Positions 46,729 to 57,190 of a DNA stretch of 64,000 nucleotides are shown here, in pieces; the first letter of the stretch is position 1, and each line of letters begins with the position of its first letter. The position numbers were made by a program, and so were the translations under genes. The stretch is from NCBI GenBank assembly GCA_051530055.1, contig CM121341.1, positions 14,136,001 to 14,200,000 on the forward strand, written 5' to 3'. The stretch is from Neoechinorhynchus agilis (Eukaryota > Acanthocephala). The notes beneath the pieces are model-generated. The model did no database searches, was not told where the DNA came from, and saw nothing but the letters and a program-made list of their open reading frames with translations.

Positions 46729-46840
46729 TCAGTCTGTTTAAATGAACGAGGGTCGGTGCTTTTATGTGCAAGTCGACCATTGATTTGAGCTGATTCATGA
46801 CTTTTCTCGATTATTTGACGACAGAGGTAGCACACAATAT

Positions 46841-47080
46841 ATGGAAACCTTTTTCGGTGGCATGGAATACACACGGTTGATCCGTCTGAGTAGGGGTGGT
46901 ATTGTGCGGTTAAACTACACTGGCAATCCGAACACCGAAAACATTGAAGATGGTATAGACCAACTGATCACGACACAAAACGCAGAAACTGATCCCAAGG
47001 ATGGTTTGAATGCAAAGTTGTCCCACATTTGGGAATCGTTGCGTACATGTAATGATTATCATAAATTGTCGCGTACATAA
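46841..47080 (+). CDS. Hypothetical 79-residue ORF
   Basis: ATG 46841 to TAA 47078-47080, divergent from the LIM gene 112 bp away. The product ('GGIVRLNYTGNPNTENIEDG', 'LSHIWESLRTCNDY') is soluble and of unbiased composition. No family, signal or membrane segment is recognised. It may be a small gene, an exon or chance. Confidence 0.3.
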   Translation: METFFGGMEYTRLIRLSRGGIVRLNYTGNPNTENIEDGIDQLITTQNAETDPKDGLNAKLSHIWESLRTCNDYHKLSRT

Positions 47081-48362
47081 TGCGAATTTTATGAATGATC
47101 AACGAATCGAATCCATTTTCAAGGCGAAAGGCGGGCGAAAATTTTAAAACGATGTTTTGAAATTTAGAAATTCACTGCCCCGAAACTACGTCAAAACCCC
47201 AACCGTCTAATAAGCCCGAATTCGGTCACGAAGTGTGTATTTCTTTTGATTGGTTAATTTAAAATTGCAAATTAACAGAATGGGAATAAGGAAAAATAAA
47301 GTCAATATACTTCTGGAAAGAAATCGTCCTTTGGTGGCGAACAGATGGCACAAAAGTCCATTGGCTTCAGCTATACAGATTCCTGCAACGAATGCTTGAC
47401 TGCATTTCTCACACCTAATAAAGATTACATCTCGTCCAAGGAGTTCGCTCTATGGTTCACTTACCTCCACATTTCAATAAAGTGAGTTCAAAACCCGAAT
47501 AACGATGTCTTTGGTTAACTCTGTCTCATAAATCACAAAGGGAGCTTAGTAAGATTAAATGAGGTTAAACTACAAAACAAAGGTTGGCACTATTTGGTGA
47601 ACATCGAAGCATATTATGTTTTGGATAAGATAGGCTTATGTGAAACAGTATAAAGAATCATTCGATACAAGGCGCTTTATTGCCCTTTAAACAACGAAAT
47701 TTAATCCTGAGGAGATGCAAAGGAAATATCATATTGCTCAGATAATGGAAACCCACGTTGTCGCTTAGTATCACATGTCAAATCTAATGAGTTTGTTGAA
47801 CCTAGACAAAAATGTAGAGCTGCTTTCCTTGACTAGCTGATCGTGATTTATACTGGGAATGATAAGTATCTTACTGGAAAAATGAGTCTGGCGGAATGCT
47901 GTCAAAGATGGCACGAATCCAGCACGTCGTGCCAAGAAAATAATGATCTCTAAAAATTACTAATCGTATTTTTAGAGATATAGAGTAATTCTTTGTTTTA
48001 TAGAAGGTGCTAATATAATATTACTATTAACACACACATTTTCGTCCGCTAGTGAACAACGATTTGCTGACTTCGCATTGGTAAAGAATAGCCGATAATC
48101 ATAGCTGAAATTTAACAAAAAAGAATCCAAAGCACGTTTAAATTTATCCAACTCGCGCTTGACACATCACATTTATACCAGGCAGTCGCAGTCGTTTTTT
48201 AATGTGATTCAACGCGCCAATCAGAGGAAACATACTAATGCGCTCAGTCGATTATGAAGGCAACAGACGATTGCGAATATCCGTTGTTCTTATAATCGCA
48301 TATTTAAGTAAATGGAGTTGGTTGCTGCATAAAAATGAAAAATTCGACTAAATGATGAGAAT
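47081..48362. other. Intergenic, nothing recognised
   Basis: No gene, repeat or RNA recognised over 1.3 kb. Confidence 0.3.
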
Positions 48363-48776
48363 TTATTGACTGGAAGTAGGCTGCTTAAATTTGCTAAGAA
48401 TTACATTTAGTTCTTTACTAGGATACCGTCCTTTTCGCATTGACAATCGTTGTCCAAACTCAATGCCACGCTCAGTGAATTGCTGACTGCGACCAATATA
48501 AGCTTTGTTACAGTTATCAAAGTCAGAGATCTCTTTTGAGCAATAAGCTTCGTCGAAGTTGTTCTTTTTAAGACAAGAAAACATCAGAGTCATCACAGTG
48601 AGACAATCGTAATCTTCGTCGACGTCGGGTCGATTGGACACTTTATCTTTCAACTTCATTGGGAGAACCGCTTTAAATTGTCCCTGATTAAGACGGTAAT
48701 TTTCAGCAGTTGGTACACGTGATCCTCCCTTGGGACGCTGGCCAATGCGAATACGGCGAAATGCGCGAGTTGACAT
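48363..48776 (-). CDS. CHCHD1: Mitochondrial small ribosomal subunit protein mS37 (CHCHD1)
   Basis: One frame from ATG 48776 to 48363, 137 residues. A twin CX9C helix-turn-helix is clear: 'CLTVMTLMFSC' and 'CSKEISDFDNC', joined by 'LKKNNFDEAY', closely following animal CHCHD1. The basic N-terminal 'RRIRIGQRPKGGSR' and the C-terminal 'LNVILSKFKQP' match the ends of the family. The protein is imported by the Mia40 disulfide relay or carried as a ribosomal component in the matrix. TTTAATATACAG lies three bases before the ATG, a probable splice or trans-splice acceptor. Confidence 0.85.
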   Translation of the reverse strand: MSTRAFRRIRIGQRPKGGSRVPTAENYRLNQGQFKAVLPMKLKDKVSNRPDVDEDYDCLTVMTLMFSCLKKNNFDEAYCSKEISDFDNCNKAYIGRSQQFTERGIEFGQRLSMRKGRYPSKELNVILSKFKQPTSSQ

Positions 48777-48879
48777 TATCTGTATATTAAAGTAATAAGG
48801 CGAAATGGAGCAAATTATTAAGATACGCGGTGATAATTAAAATTATACAAAAACCAAAATTTAACACAAATCATAAAAT

Positions 48880-49165
48880 AAGAGAACAAACATCCGTTAA
48901 GAAATCGCAGATTACGAATGAGAAATTTTGACTGGTTAAAACTTTACGATTACGAATGAGAAAACTTGAGTTACTTTAAACTTTACAAAAACAAAAATTT
49001 AATGAAAAAATTAGAGCGAACAGCCGTCAAGCAATTGCAGAATACGAATCAGAAATTTTGACTGGTTAAAACGTTACAAAAACCAAAATTTAAGGAAAAA
49101 AGGAGAGCGAATATCCGTTAAGAAATAGCAGAATACGAATGAGATATCTTGACTGATTAAAACTT
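48880..49165. repeat. Tandem AT-rich repeats related to the adjacent foldback element
   Basis: Three to four diverged units of about 90-130 bp contain 'GAGCGAACATCCGTTAAGAA'-like starts (48882, 49012, 49103), 'GCAGAATACGAATGAGA' and 'TTTTGACTGGTTAAAAC'. The unit start matches the ends of the inverted-repeat element at 49664-50128, suggesting common origin. Confidence 0.7.
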
Positions 49166-49170
49166 TACAA

Positions 49171-49303
49171 TGCTACTGGCAAGCCGGGTCTTTTTATTTT
49201 TGACGCAGGCTATTGCATCCCTTCCTCTTCTTTTGACATAAGCCCACGGCATAAAGCCACACTGGTCTGAATCAAAAATAAAGACCCAGTTTGCCAGTAA
49301 CAT
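49171..49303. repeat. Short inverted-repeat element (MITE-like)
   Basis: Arms of about 38 bp, 'TACTGGCAAGCCGGGTC...' (49171-49210) and the inverse at 49267-49303, flank a spacer of about 55 bp. The spacer ('CATCCCTTCCTC', 'CCACGGCATAAAGCCACA') is the reverse complement of 49590-49640, the tail of the neighbouring SINE-like repeat. Confidence 0.65.
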
Positions 49304-49339
49304 TTAAGAATTTAAAAACACTTGCACCGAGGTATAAAT

Positions 49340-49645
49340 ACTGGCTGAGTTTGTACATTCCGTAATTGTGCCGAGGTGGTCAAGTGGACTAATGATCCAT
49401 ATCTCAGTTAGGGTCAACAGGTTACCGTCGATTACGCACAACCAAGGGGAACGAAATAGCACTAAAGGGAGGAAACTCCATGATGAGTCCCGCCTCCTGG
49501 AGGTATCTGAGAAACTAGAAGGAGGTACAAACTCGTATACCGTATGCAACAGAGTCTAAGTGATATAATCACTTATCTGCTGTAAGAGATCGATGTGGCT
49601 TCGTGCCGTGGCCTTATGCCAAAAGCCGAGGAAGGGATGTTATAA
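49340..49645 (+). repeat. tRNA-derived SINE, copy 1
   Basis: 'GTGCCGAGGTGGTCAAGTGG' near 49370 resembles a tRNA 5' half with A box. About 100 bp later come 'AACCAAGGGGAACGAAATA', 'CGCCTCCTGGAGGTATCTGA' and 'GTACAAACTCGTATACCGTATGC', all found in the same order in two further copies (50880-51076 and 53550-53748, both minus). Open frames within it are not genes. Confidence 0.6.
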
Positions 49646-49663
49646 CCTGAATTAAAAAAATAA

Positions 49664-50128
49664 GAGCGAACATCCGTTCAGAAATCAAGCAAAAATTTAA
49701 TGCAAAAAAATTAGAGCGAACATCCGTTAATAAACTTTAGCTGTCTGTTCATTTATATTCTTCGACTTCCACAAAATAACTGTAGTCATTATAACATTGC
49801 GCTCTCGTTCACAAATAATTTCAGTGAAAATATCGTAACGATGCGCTATAGCTTCTTTCAGAATTTCTGCCCACGAGAAAGGTTCTTCGCGTCGATTGCG
49901 AAATCTGTATGCTAGTTAACAGAGTATTTTCCAGGATTTTCTCTAGACGGCGGGTTTGATATTTTCACTGAAATTATTTGTGAACGAGAGCGCAATGTTA
50001 TAATGACTACAATTATTTTGTGGAAGTCGAAGAATATAAATGAACAGACAGCTAAAATTTATTAACGGATGTTCGCTCTAATTTATTTGCATTAAATTTT
50101 TGCTTGATTTCTGAACGGATGTTCGCTC
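49664..50128. repeat. Foldback element with 171-bp terminal inverted repeats
   Basis: The left arm 49664-49834 (from GAGCGAACATCCGTTCAGAA to GTGAAAATATC) is nearly the exact inverse of the right arm 49958-50128. The unique middle (49835-49957) is about 123 bp and has no coding frame. The sequence would form a very long hairpin. It has no transposase and resembles a non-autonomous foldback DNA transposon. High arm identity suggests recent activity or arm conversion. Confidence 0.9.
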
Positions 50129-50260
50129 GGTCCCGCGCACACGAGTCCAGGGATCAAATGAGTCCCCTACTACATGTGATTTTAGGTGCTTGATAAGGAG
50201 GTTGAGGCCTCGAAAATTTGCATGTTTACAAATAAATCTCGAGGAGGGAAAAACTCGCCG
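50129..50260 (+). mobile_element. Penelope-like terminal fragment
   Basis: 'CGGTCCCGCGCACACGAGTC', 'GCTTGATAAGGAGGTTGAGG' and 'CGAAAATTTGCA' match 15339-15435 beside the Penelope fragments at 13.8-15.5 kb. It abuts the foldback element, which may have inserted next to it. Confidence 0.55.
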
Positions 50261-50879
50261 TATAGAGAAAATGAACTGAACCCCTCGAAGGAAAAACTCG
50301 ATAGAATTTTCCGGAATATAAGTCGCTGAAACCTATCACACGATATTACCCTTGGTCCAACGTCATTGCTATTTTTGTTAGAATCGGTCGTGTTATTTTT
50401 GCTAACTATTGTTCATGACAGCCCATTTGAGTTCCGCGATCAACGCAAATATTATCGTATTGAACTTTACATTTCATTGAAATCTCTTATAATCATCATG
50501 CTCAATTCATTCCCCTTCGTGAGCAATTTTACTCCTCATTGTGAGCATAATCCGTTGTCGCTTATATACGATACAAGCCGTTTAGGTTCACTGTTCCCGT
50601 ATATCTTCACTCCTTTTTCTCAGCATTTTGCCATTCACGATTTCGATAATAACCAATTAAATCATCAAAAAAAACTTCTAGGTGTTTTGATCATAACTCC
50701 GGTAGATGACTGACGAGCTGATGCTTCCTCGCGTAATATTTCGATCCAATGAAATATGTTTATCTCATGTTTGGCTAGCCGGTTGCTTCTTTATTAGACG
50801 TTGAAGTGACCATCATTACACGGCTGATTATTTTCCTCTGGCAGACAGCCCATCGATATCTTGGGCCAGGGAAACTATT
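50261..50879. other. No gene recognised
   Basis: Contains a 115-codon AT-rich open frame (50366-50713) without motif support. At 50724-50765 lies a copy of the dispersed repeat also seen at 32280 and 53760. Confidence 0.3.
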
Positions 50880-51076
50880 GAATCACTTAAACCCTTAACC
50901 ATACGGTTATGAGTTTTGTACATCCCTTCGGAAGGCAGGATTCATCCGTGATTTTCCTTGGTTATGAGTCATCGGCGATAATGGATTTTGAACCCTTTGA
51001 ATCTGAAGCAGGAATTCTGGGCTCAAGTCCATAAGACCACCACGGCACAACTGCAGAATATACAAACTCTGCCAGT
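50880..51076 (-). repeat. tRNA-derived SINE, copy 2
   Basis: Minus-strand copy with 'GTGCCGTGGTGGTCTTATGG' (A-box region) and 'GGGTTCAAAATCC', close to the B-box consensus, then 'AACCAAGGAAAATCACGGAT' and 'GTACAAAACTCATAACCGTATG'. It is diverged from copies 1 and 3. Confidence 0.6.
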
Positions 51077-51159
51077 TTTAACTAGTGACAAGTATTGAAT
51101 TGATCTACAAACTCATAACTGTATGGTGACCATCATTTGCACCTTTGAAGAAACTGACG

Positions 51160-53340
51160 GACTAAGACTTGCAGCCACAAGTCGATGTTACACGATTAGG
51201 ACATCAATTACGCGTGAGATCATTGATGGAGAACAAGGATGAAAATGCCACGATACAGAGTAGCAATGAACGCGAAGGAACGAAACGATTATGGGAAGCT
51301 AGGTCGCGGTTCGATTTTGAGTGGCACGTAGTTGCAATTCGTAGAGCTGACTATTACACAAGGAGACATTTCCCCTAGGTGCAGGATCAGAATCCTAAAT
51401 CGAACCTTAATCGAGCTGAACAAGACGATCTTGCACAGGTTAATAGCAGAGCAAGGGACAAGTCGATTCGTATTTCATTAAGTGATAAAGGTGGTGACTT
51501 AATTTCGATCGATAAAGGTGTAGAAAAGATCACGATGGAGGAATTATGACGGAATAGAGGGACGATTACGAATTGAAGCGCAAGAAGTTGAACAGCATCA
51601 TTCGTGAAGTGATATCCACAGGAGATTTGAAAAGGAATGAGTAGCTCCATGCATGGACCGTTGCGGGTGCCCGTGATGTATTCAATGGTCAAAACGCAAA
51701 TTATGCCGGTCGGTCCGGTAAAATTAACAACAGCGTCTTTGTTTAAACGTAAACCGATTATTTCGGCAGTCAGTGGACCTGCATGCCGATTATCTCGCTT
51801 CCTGCCGACGGTGATTAGTCCACTGCTTCGCAATTCGAGTTCGTATGTGGAGGGCTTACTTAATTCTCTGAATGCGCGATGCAATGACTTAAATTGTAGC
51901 TAGGTTATGTCTTTTGATCTTGTCTCGCTCTATATGAACGTCGACAAGAAGAGAGCGGTACGAGCACTCTATAAGCAGTTGAACGAGAACAAAGAGAACT
52001 TAAACCTATTCGGAGTGCTACCGAGGGACGTGATTCTACTCACTCAAATGGTTTTAGATTACAACCTCTTTCGATATAGCGACCGAGTTTATAGACTAAT
52101 ACGTGGACTGTCAATGGGAAACAACCTTGGTCTCGTCTTGGCAATTATTTTCGACGATGATTTGGAAAGCAGTGTATTTTCCTACATTTAACGCCGAGCC
52201 AAATTTATCTTCACTGTGTGTATGATCTGCTGTTCACCTACAGAGAGGACTGTGAGGTCGGCGACATGAAGAGTAGGGTGAATTCTATTAATTCTACTGA
52301 AGGGATTCAGATGACGCGAGACAAACCATCCGATTATCTGCCATTTCCTAAATTTGTGTTTCAAAGTGAATGATGTCACTGATTTCGGTTGGTATCGCAA
52401 ACCATGCCGTAAAAGGTTTGTCATGCATCGAGATTCCAATCATCCTTGGGTAAAGAAACTGGCAATTTATGCTGAAATGCACAGGACAACCCTGGTTTCC
52501 TCATCGTCATTAACGGAAAAACGGTTGGCGAAATACCTAATGAACGAAATTTTCACGGATAATGGATATAAACCTAACGATATCGCGAGGTTACAGCGCC
52601 AGCGTAATTTAAGCGAAAAGAAACGGAAAGATGATCTTTCACTGAATCGATATGGAAGTAAATCGATCCTCAAGATTCCATATATCAGTGAAAAACTCAC
52701 CAGTGAGGTTTGAAAGCAGCTGCGACGGTCGAGAATGCATATCCCGATTGTCCACAGAAGTGCGACTACACTTAGACAAATCCTGATGGGAACTGGACAT
52801 CGAGAAACGCCAGAAATATGTCCAGCATCATGCTTGGCGTGTACACACCAAGGAAATCCCTAAGCATAAATGGCTGAAAAGATTCGATTTGCACTGGAAG
52901 CAACGTGGTCTACGAGATGACCTGCGAACGATGTTTGGCCGATGACAATCGCGAGGTCATCTACATGGGAAAACTGAACGATCTTTGCGTCTATGTTTAA
53001 CGCAACACGTTCGCAACGCACTTAAACCGAACGCAAAATCATGGCCACACCATGGGCAAAACACCACTCAGAACACAGCGAACAAGTAAAACTCTTCACG
53101 TGAGTTAGGTTTCTGGCCACGGAACCGGTGGAACTACCTATCGCCGAGGCACTACTGATATCCCTGCGATTGGAAGGGGATATGGCGCTTCCAAAGACAA
53201 TGCGAGTGAGAGTTCTGGGCATTCGCCAGGCAAATCTTCTGAACTGTTCAACAAGCGGGACGAACCTTCCGCTTCGATGTCACTACTTTAACACACTTTG
53301 CAACCCCACGCGCTTTTGTAGATTCCTGAATTAGCCGTAA
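51160..53340 (+). mobile_element. Degenerate Penelope-like element
   Basis: 51907-52191 encodes 'MSFDLVSLYMNVDKKRAV' and 'YRLIRGLSMGNNLGLVLA', the Penelope RT motifs A and B. 52354-52713 continues with 'CFKVNDVTDFGWYRKPC' and 'SNHPWVKKLAIYAEMHR'. Near 52910-52980 the frame 'VYEMTCERCLADDN', 'EVIYMGKL' is a degraded GIY-YIG nuclease. The YVDD segment is lost between about 52191 and 52350. Multiple stops and frameshifts make it dead. It differs in sequence from the 39.9-41.9 kb element, so it represents another family. Confidence 0.75.
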
Positions 53341-53549
53341 GACGGCGAAAGCTAGAAAATAAATATTTTTCTTTATCATTACAACAACCCGACCGAGTGT
53401 CAATTAAAAAACAAAACTTTATCCCAATAACCAATTTAATTATCAAGAGAAAATCCTTCGGGATGATAGAGTTGGAGATGTGGTTATTTTCTTGCCATTT
53501 GGCAAGCTGCTTATATTAATCAAGTGTTTTAACAGTCCTTACTCGTTTT

Positions 53550-53748
53550 TTTGCTCTGTGATATAAGCACCTAGACTGAAGCATACGGCTTTGAGTTTGT
53601 ACATCCCGCAGGACCATCAGATACTTCCAGGAGGCGGGGCGCATCGGTGAGTTTCCTCTCTTAATCGGTATTTCGTCCCCTTCGGTTGTGCGTTAAAGCA
53701 GGGATTTGGGGCTAAAGTCCATTGGACCACCTCAACAACTAACGGCAG
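53550..53748 (-). repeat. tRNA-derived SINE, copy 3
   Basis: Minus-strand copy: 'GAGGTGGTCCAATGGACTTT', 'GCACAACCGAAGGGGACGAA', 'CGCCTCCTGGAAGTATCTGA', 'GTACAAACTCAAAGCCGTAT'. It shares the extended 3' part with copy 1 (TCTA.GTG.TATAA.CAC), showing that the unit is at least 200 bp. Confidence 0.6.
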
Positions 53749-53759
53749 ATGAATGACGA

Positions 53760-54589
53760 GGCGAGGTTTCCTCAGGAAATATTTCGATCAAACGAAATAT
53801 GATTTATCCGGGGATTATGATTACCACAACTTCAATAACCGATTTGCAACGTTTACTTGGAGCAAATATTCAAAATCCGTTCTACACTCTCTCTGTACTT
53901 TTCAATGTTTTCTTTGCTTTCAACCTTATCGAACAGCTGAGTGATTGCCTTTCGATATGCCCCTTCAACTTTCTCTTTTCCTTTTGTTGGCAACTTTGAC
54001 CGCGACAGCATTTCAGTTAACGTCTTTTTTGTTTCACTCGACTCCCAGTAATACCTTTCCCAGTCTTCTGGACACTTCGTATCCTCCCACGCCTCTCTTT
54101 TCTACATTAACAAGTTACTGCCATCATAGATAAAAATGACCTACAATGCATTCATTATAAACGACGTCGAGTAGATATTTTGCGTAATCATAATTTTGAT
54201 TGCGGTATGGGCACTTATCCGCTGTTATAGATAAGCGACCGGTCTTTGGCTCATATCGATCCGGCCCAAGTAAACGAATCAGCTTATCACGTGATCGCCC
54301 ACTTAATTGAAGAACTTCTAATTTAACCTGAACAAGTAATTCTTTATTAGACTGATAAAAAAGAAGTGCCCGAATTTAATAACTGAAGTTTTAGAATGAA
54401 CAATAACCAGTTGCAGTTCAATGGAATACGCTCAACATCAAACTTGGAATGAGGAATATCAGGTTCCAATCAAACATGAACACAAAACGAATGCATTATT
54501 TGCTTCAAAACAACAACCATTAATTCAAGGCATGCATCATCAAGCTTAATCATAAATGCACGAATACGGTACTTTGATCATGATCACAC
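53760..54589. other. No gene recognised; dispersed repeat at its start
   Basis: 'TTTCCTCAGGAAATATTTCG' at 53764 begins a copy of the dispersed repeat. The remainder has short frames only. Confidence 0.3.
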
Positions 54590-54690
54590 AAATACAGTGG
54601 CAACGTTAAAAGGGAGCCGAGTAGTTCGCGCGTTCAAAATGCGCTCGATATGTCGATGGTTCAAATCCACTGGTCGCTGGGTTCCACGGG
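54590..54690 (+). repeat. tRNA-like sequence (tRNA pseudogene or SINE head)
   Basis: 'GAGCCGAGTAGTTCGCGCG' resembles a Ser/Leu-type D-arm with A box, and 'GATGGTTCAAATCCACTGG' a T-arm with B box, at tRNA-like spacing. A paired acceptor stem could not be closed, so it is not called as a functional tRNA. Confidence 0.4.
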
Positions 54691-54899
54691 GGTTGCGAGG
54701 CTACTGGAAGGGTCGGGGTCAGGTTTTACATCACCCATCGGTCCCAGAAGAGGGTTGGCCTTGTCCCTTCGAATGCGGCTGAGCGCATCCGAAGTGTGCT
54801 AGTTAGCCGAGAAGCTCCCAAAGAATATGTAGCCGAAAAGTTCCCAAAGACAGTCGTGAGACCCTGTGTGCATGCGATTAAGATAAATAACGTTAAAAG

Positions 54900-55306
54900 G
54901 GTTACCACGACGCAACTTTTGTTTCAAGCTTCAAAACTACCACAATTTAAGATAACATGGATTAACTTCTTTTGAGCTTCTTATACGCGATCCTCTTGAG
55001 ATTATATGAAATCAAAACATACTATCCTAAGCATTCTACCCGAATGCATCAGAATGACATTGTTAAAAACACGACGAACATCATGCGTTCGAAAACGACG
55101 ATACTGCTCTAACTTTGTCTGAACGATTACACTGATAATTAAAGATGTTGACACTTAATGCACCGTTTTTTCGTTAAACATTTTGTTTGAGTATATTACA
55201 TTACAAGGTTCAACAATGCAAGTAATCCCGATCATTGGGTGGTGTGTTTTAAATGGAGTATGCGTTTTAAAATTAGTTAAAAATTATTTGTTTTATGTAA
55301 AAATTC
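54900..55306. other. Intergenic, nothing recognised
   Basis: Region downstream of the mS35 gene. I searched it for the missing C-terminal exon without success. Confidence 0.3.
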
Positions 55307-55858
55307 TTAAAGACTGAAACTAACCGATATTTTTACGATTCGGGAGCGTTCATCCCGGATTGAGCACGAAGATTGAACATAGTCAACTGTTTCTACGTCT
55401 ACGGGCATAAGGGCGTGTCTCATATCAGGATCCTTTAGTTCCACTGGAAACTCAGTGCAGAACTCTACAATTGAGCACGACCTTTTCCGAGAGAAAAACC
55501 CGCTTACTTTTAATGGCGGAGCAGTGTTTTTGCACATGAGTTGGAGTTAGATGAAGAAAGTTGGGAATCTTCATGAGTTCGGTATTACCGTTTTTATCCG
55601 GAACGACTCCTTCATTGTCAAGCATTGACGTAACCATTCCTTGCCTTATAGGCATTGGAACGACCGATGATTTGAAACACTGTGCGTGTGGCCATACGTT
55701 AGTCCATTCTTGGTCAAGTCGCATTTGTTTGTAGCGGGGAATTCGCGGCTGGAAACCAACATTTTAGTACTTTGAGAGCTATAGATGGGCTTTTTACCTG
55801 TCGTTCGGGTTTTCTCTTAATTTCGTTTTGAATCCTTCCTCTGCCTACATTAAATACC
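55307..55858 (-). CDS. MRPS35: Mitochondrial small ribosomal subunit protein mS35, 3 exons, C terminus missing
   Basis: Exons about 55858-55798, 55748-55508 and 55464-55307 join in phase through introns of 49 nt (GTAAAA...TTTCCAG) and 43 nt (GTAAGC...TTGTAG). The product reads 'MRLDQEWTNVWPHAQCFKSS', 'TELMKIPNFLHLTPTHVQKH', then across the intron 'CSAIKKFCTEFPVELKD' and 'DYVQSSCSIRDERSRIVKIS', closely following animal MRPS35. About 150 C-terminal residues of the family are absent: the frame stops at 55307 soon after 'KIS', beside a donor-like GTTAGT. Either a long last intron takes the gene out of recognition or the 3' part was lost. The first exon start is also unresolved. Confidence 0.75.
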
Positions 55859-57190
55859 CTAAACTCTTAAAAAACGTTATCGACGATGTAGCAAATATAG
55901 AATAGCGTTCAGCGCGTTTAATCCACTGAAATTTTTTTGATCAACTACAAAATGTAGAAAATCTCATTAGGCTTTAAAAATCTACATTAAATTTTACTAA
56001 AAAAATTAACTCTAAAGATGCTCTCCGTAGTTTGTTTTGATGAGGGCGAGATATTTTCTTGCGCACTACAGTCTTTTAATTTTAGCTTCATTTTAAGCTA
56101 TAAGATCATTCACACTACCGCTCTGGATCATTCAGATGTTTTATCAAATATCTTATCCGCGTAAATTAAATTTGAATTACTTTTATTCATTTCGCCATCA
56201 TTACGAACGAAAAGTTAACGTGAATTCAAAGGAAAGACTCTACGGTTCCCCAACGTTCAAATATGTTTGCAATCATTGGATAATTTACGATCTTTTCGGG
56301 CAATTGTCAATTTGTTTAAAGTTTTGAGCTACACGGCAGACTTATTAACGAGCCTCGTTCAAATGATTCAACCTACGACGCGCATTTCATCTTGGATCTT
56401 AAAGTCAGGTCTCGTTGATCTTCTGCTCGCGTAGATCTGCCATCTAATGAATCATATACCTTTGCATTCATGTTCTCAAGCTCACGAATTTAGTTACGGC
56501 AACTGCAAGAGGGAATTGGTATTTTATGTAATCGAAACGGCTATTCCGCTGGCTTACTCGCACCTGCTTTCAAATGAGGCATTTTAAATCGTAATCGAAT
56601 TTATGCGCACATCCCAATAACTACGTTAAAGTTTCAAAGGAATTAGAAATTGATCCCAATTATTACTTTTGACTACATACCATTAACAGTAGAGCTTATA
56701 AACCGTCTTATCATTTTCACAGAAAAATAATTTAAACCACTTTTTTTAAACATCTTAGATGATGTCACCATTTTTTAATATTCTTCCGGTACCCGACCGC
56801 ACTTTCGTTACACCCAGCTTAATTATTCTTCCGCGTTCGAAGCGCAGTTTTTAATAGTAAAATATAACGCAAAATTTGGAAGAACAAAATTTCTAAAAGT
56901 ATCGATCGCTCTATGAATCGATCATTGAATTCCAAGGTAACTTGTACATTATTGTATGAATTCAGAGAAAAATGATTGAAATGTCTTCCGTGTTATGACG
57001 TGTATATATTTTGTTGACCTTTCGCGCATCCTCGTCGAAAACTGCCCATTGGTCGCCGATACCTGGTCATCTCTTTCTTTTGAGCTTTGTTAGCCCGGAA
57101 ATTTCTAGTCGCTATTGCCTATTGCTGTATCTAATAACCGTTGAAAACATGCGATCTATCAATGATCAATGTTACATTCTCAATTTTAAG
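55859..57190. other. Intergenic, short dispersed repeat at 56109
   Basis: 'CATTCACACTACCGCTCTGG' near 56109 resembles 34533-34560. Otherwise no gene is seen. It should hold the promoter of RCC1. Confidence 0.3.

Noticed and set aside
48880-49165. CRISPR-like repeat array
   Set aside because: The units are diverged tandem repeats without unique spacers in a eukaryotic context.
49304-49559. Opposed 63-81 codon frames
   Set aside because: They lie inside the tRNA-derived SINE and are not conserved between its copies.
50366-50713. 115-codon plus-strand frame
   Set aside because: AT-rich, no motif, in a repeat-dense interval next to a Penelope fragment.
54590-54690. Functional tRNA gene
   Set aside because: A- and B-box-like blocks are present, but no closed acceptor stem or convincing anticodon arm could be drawn.
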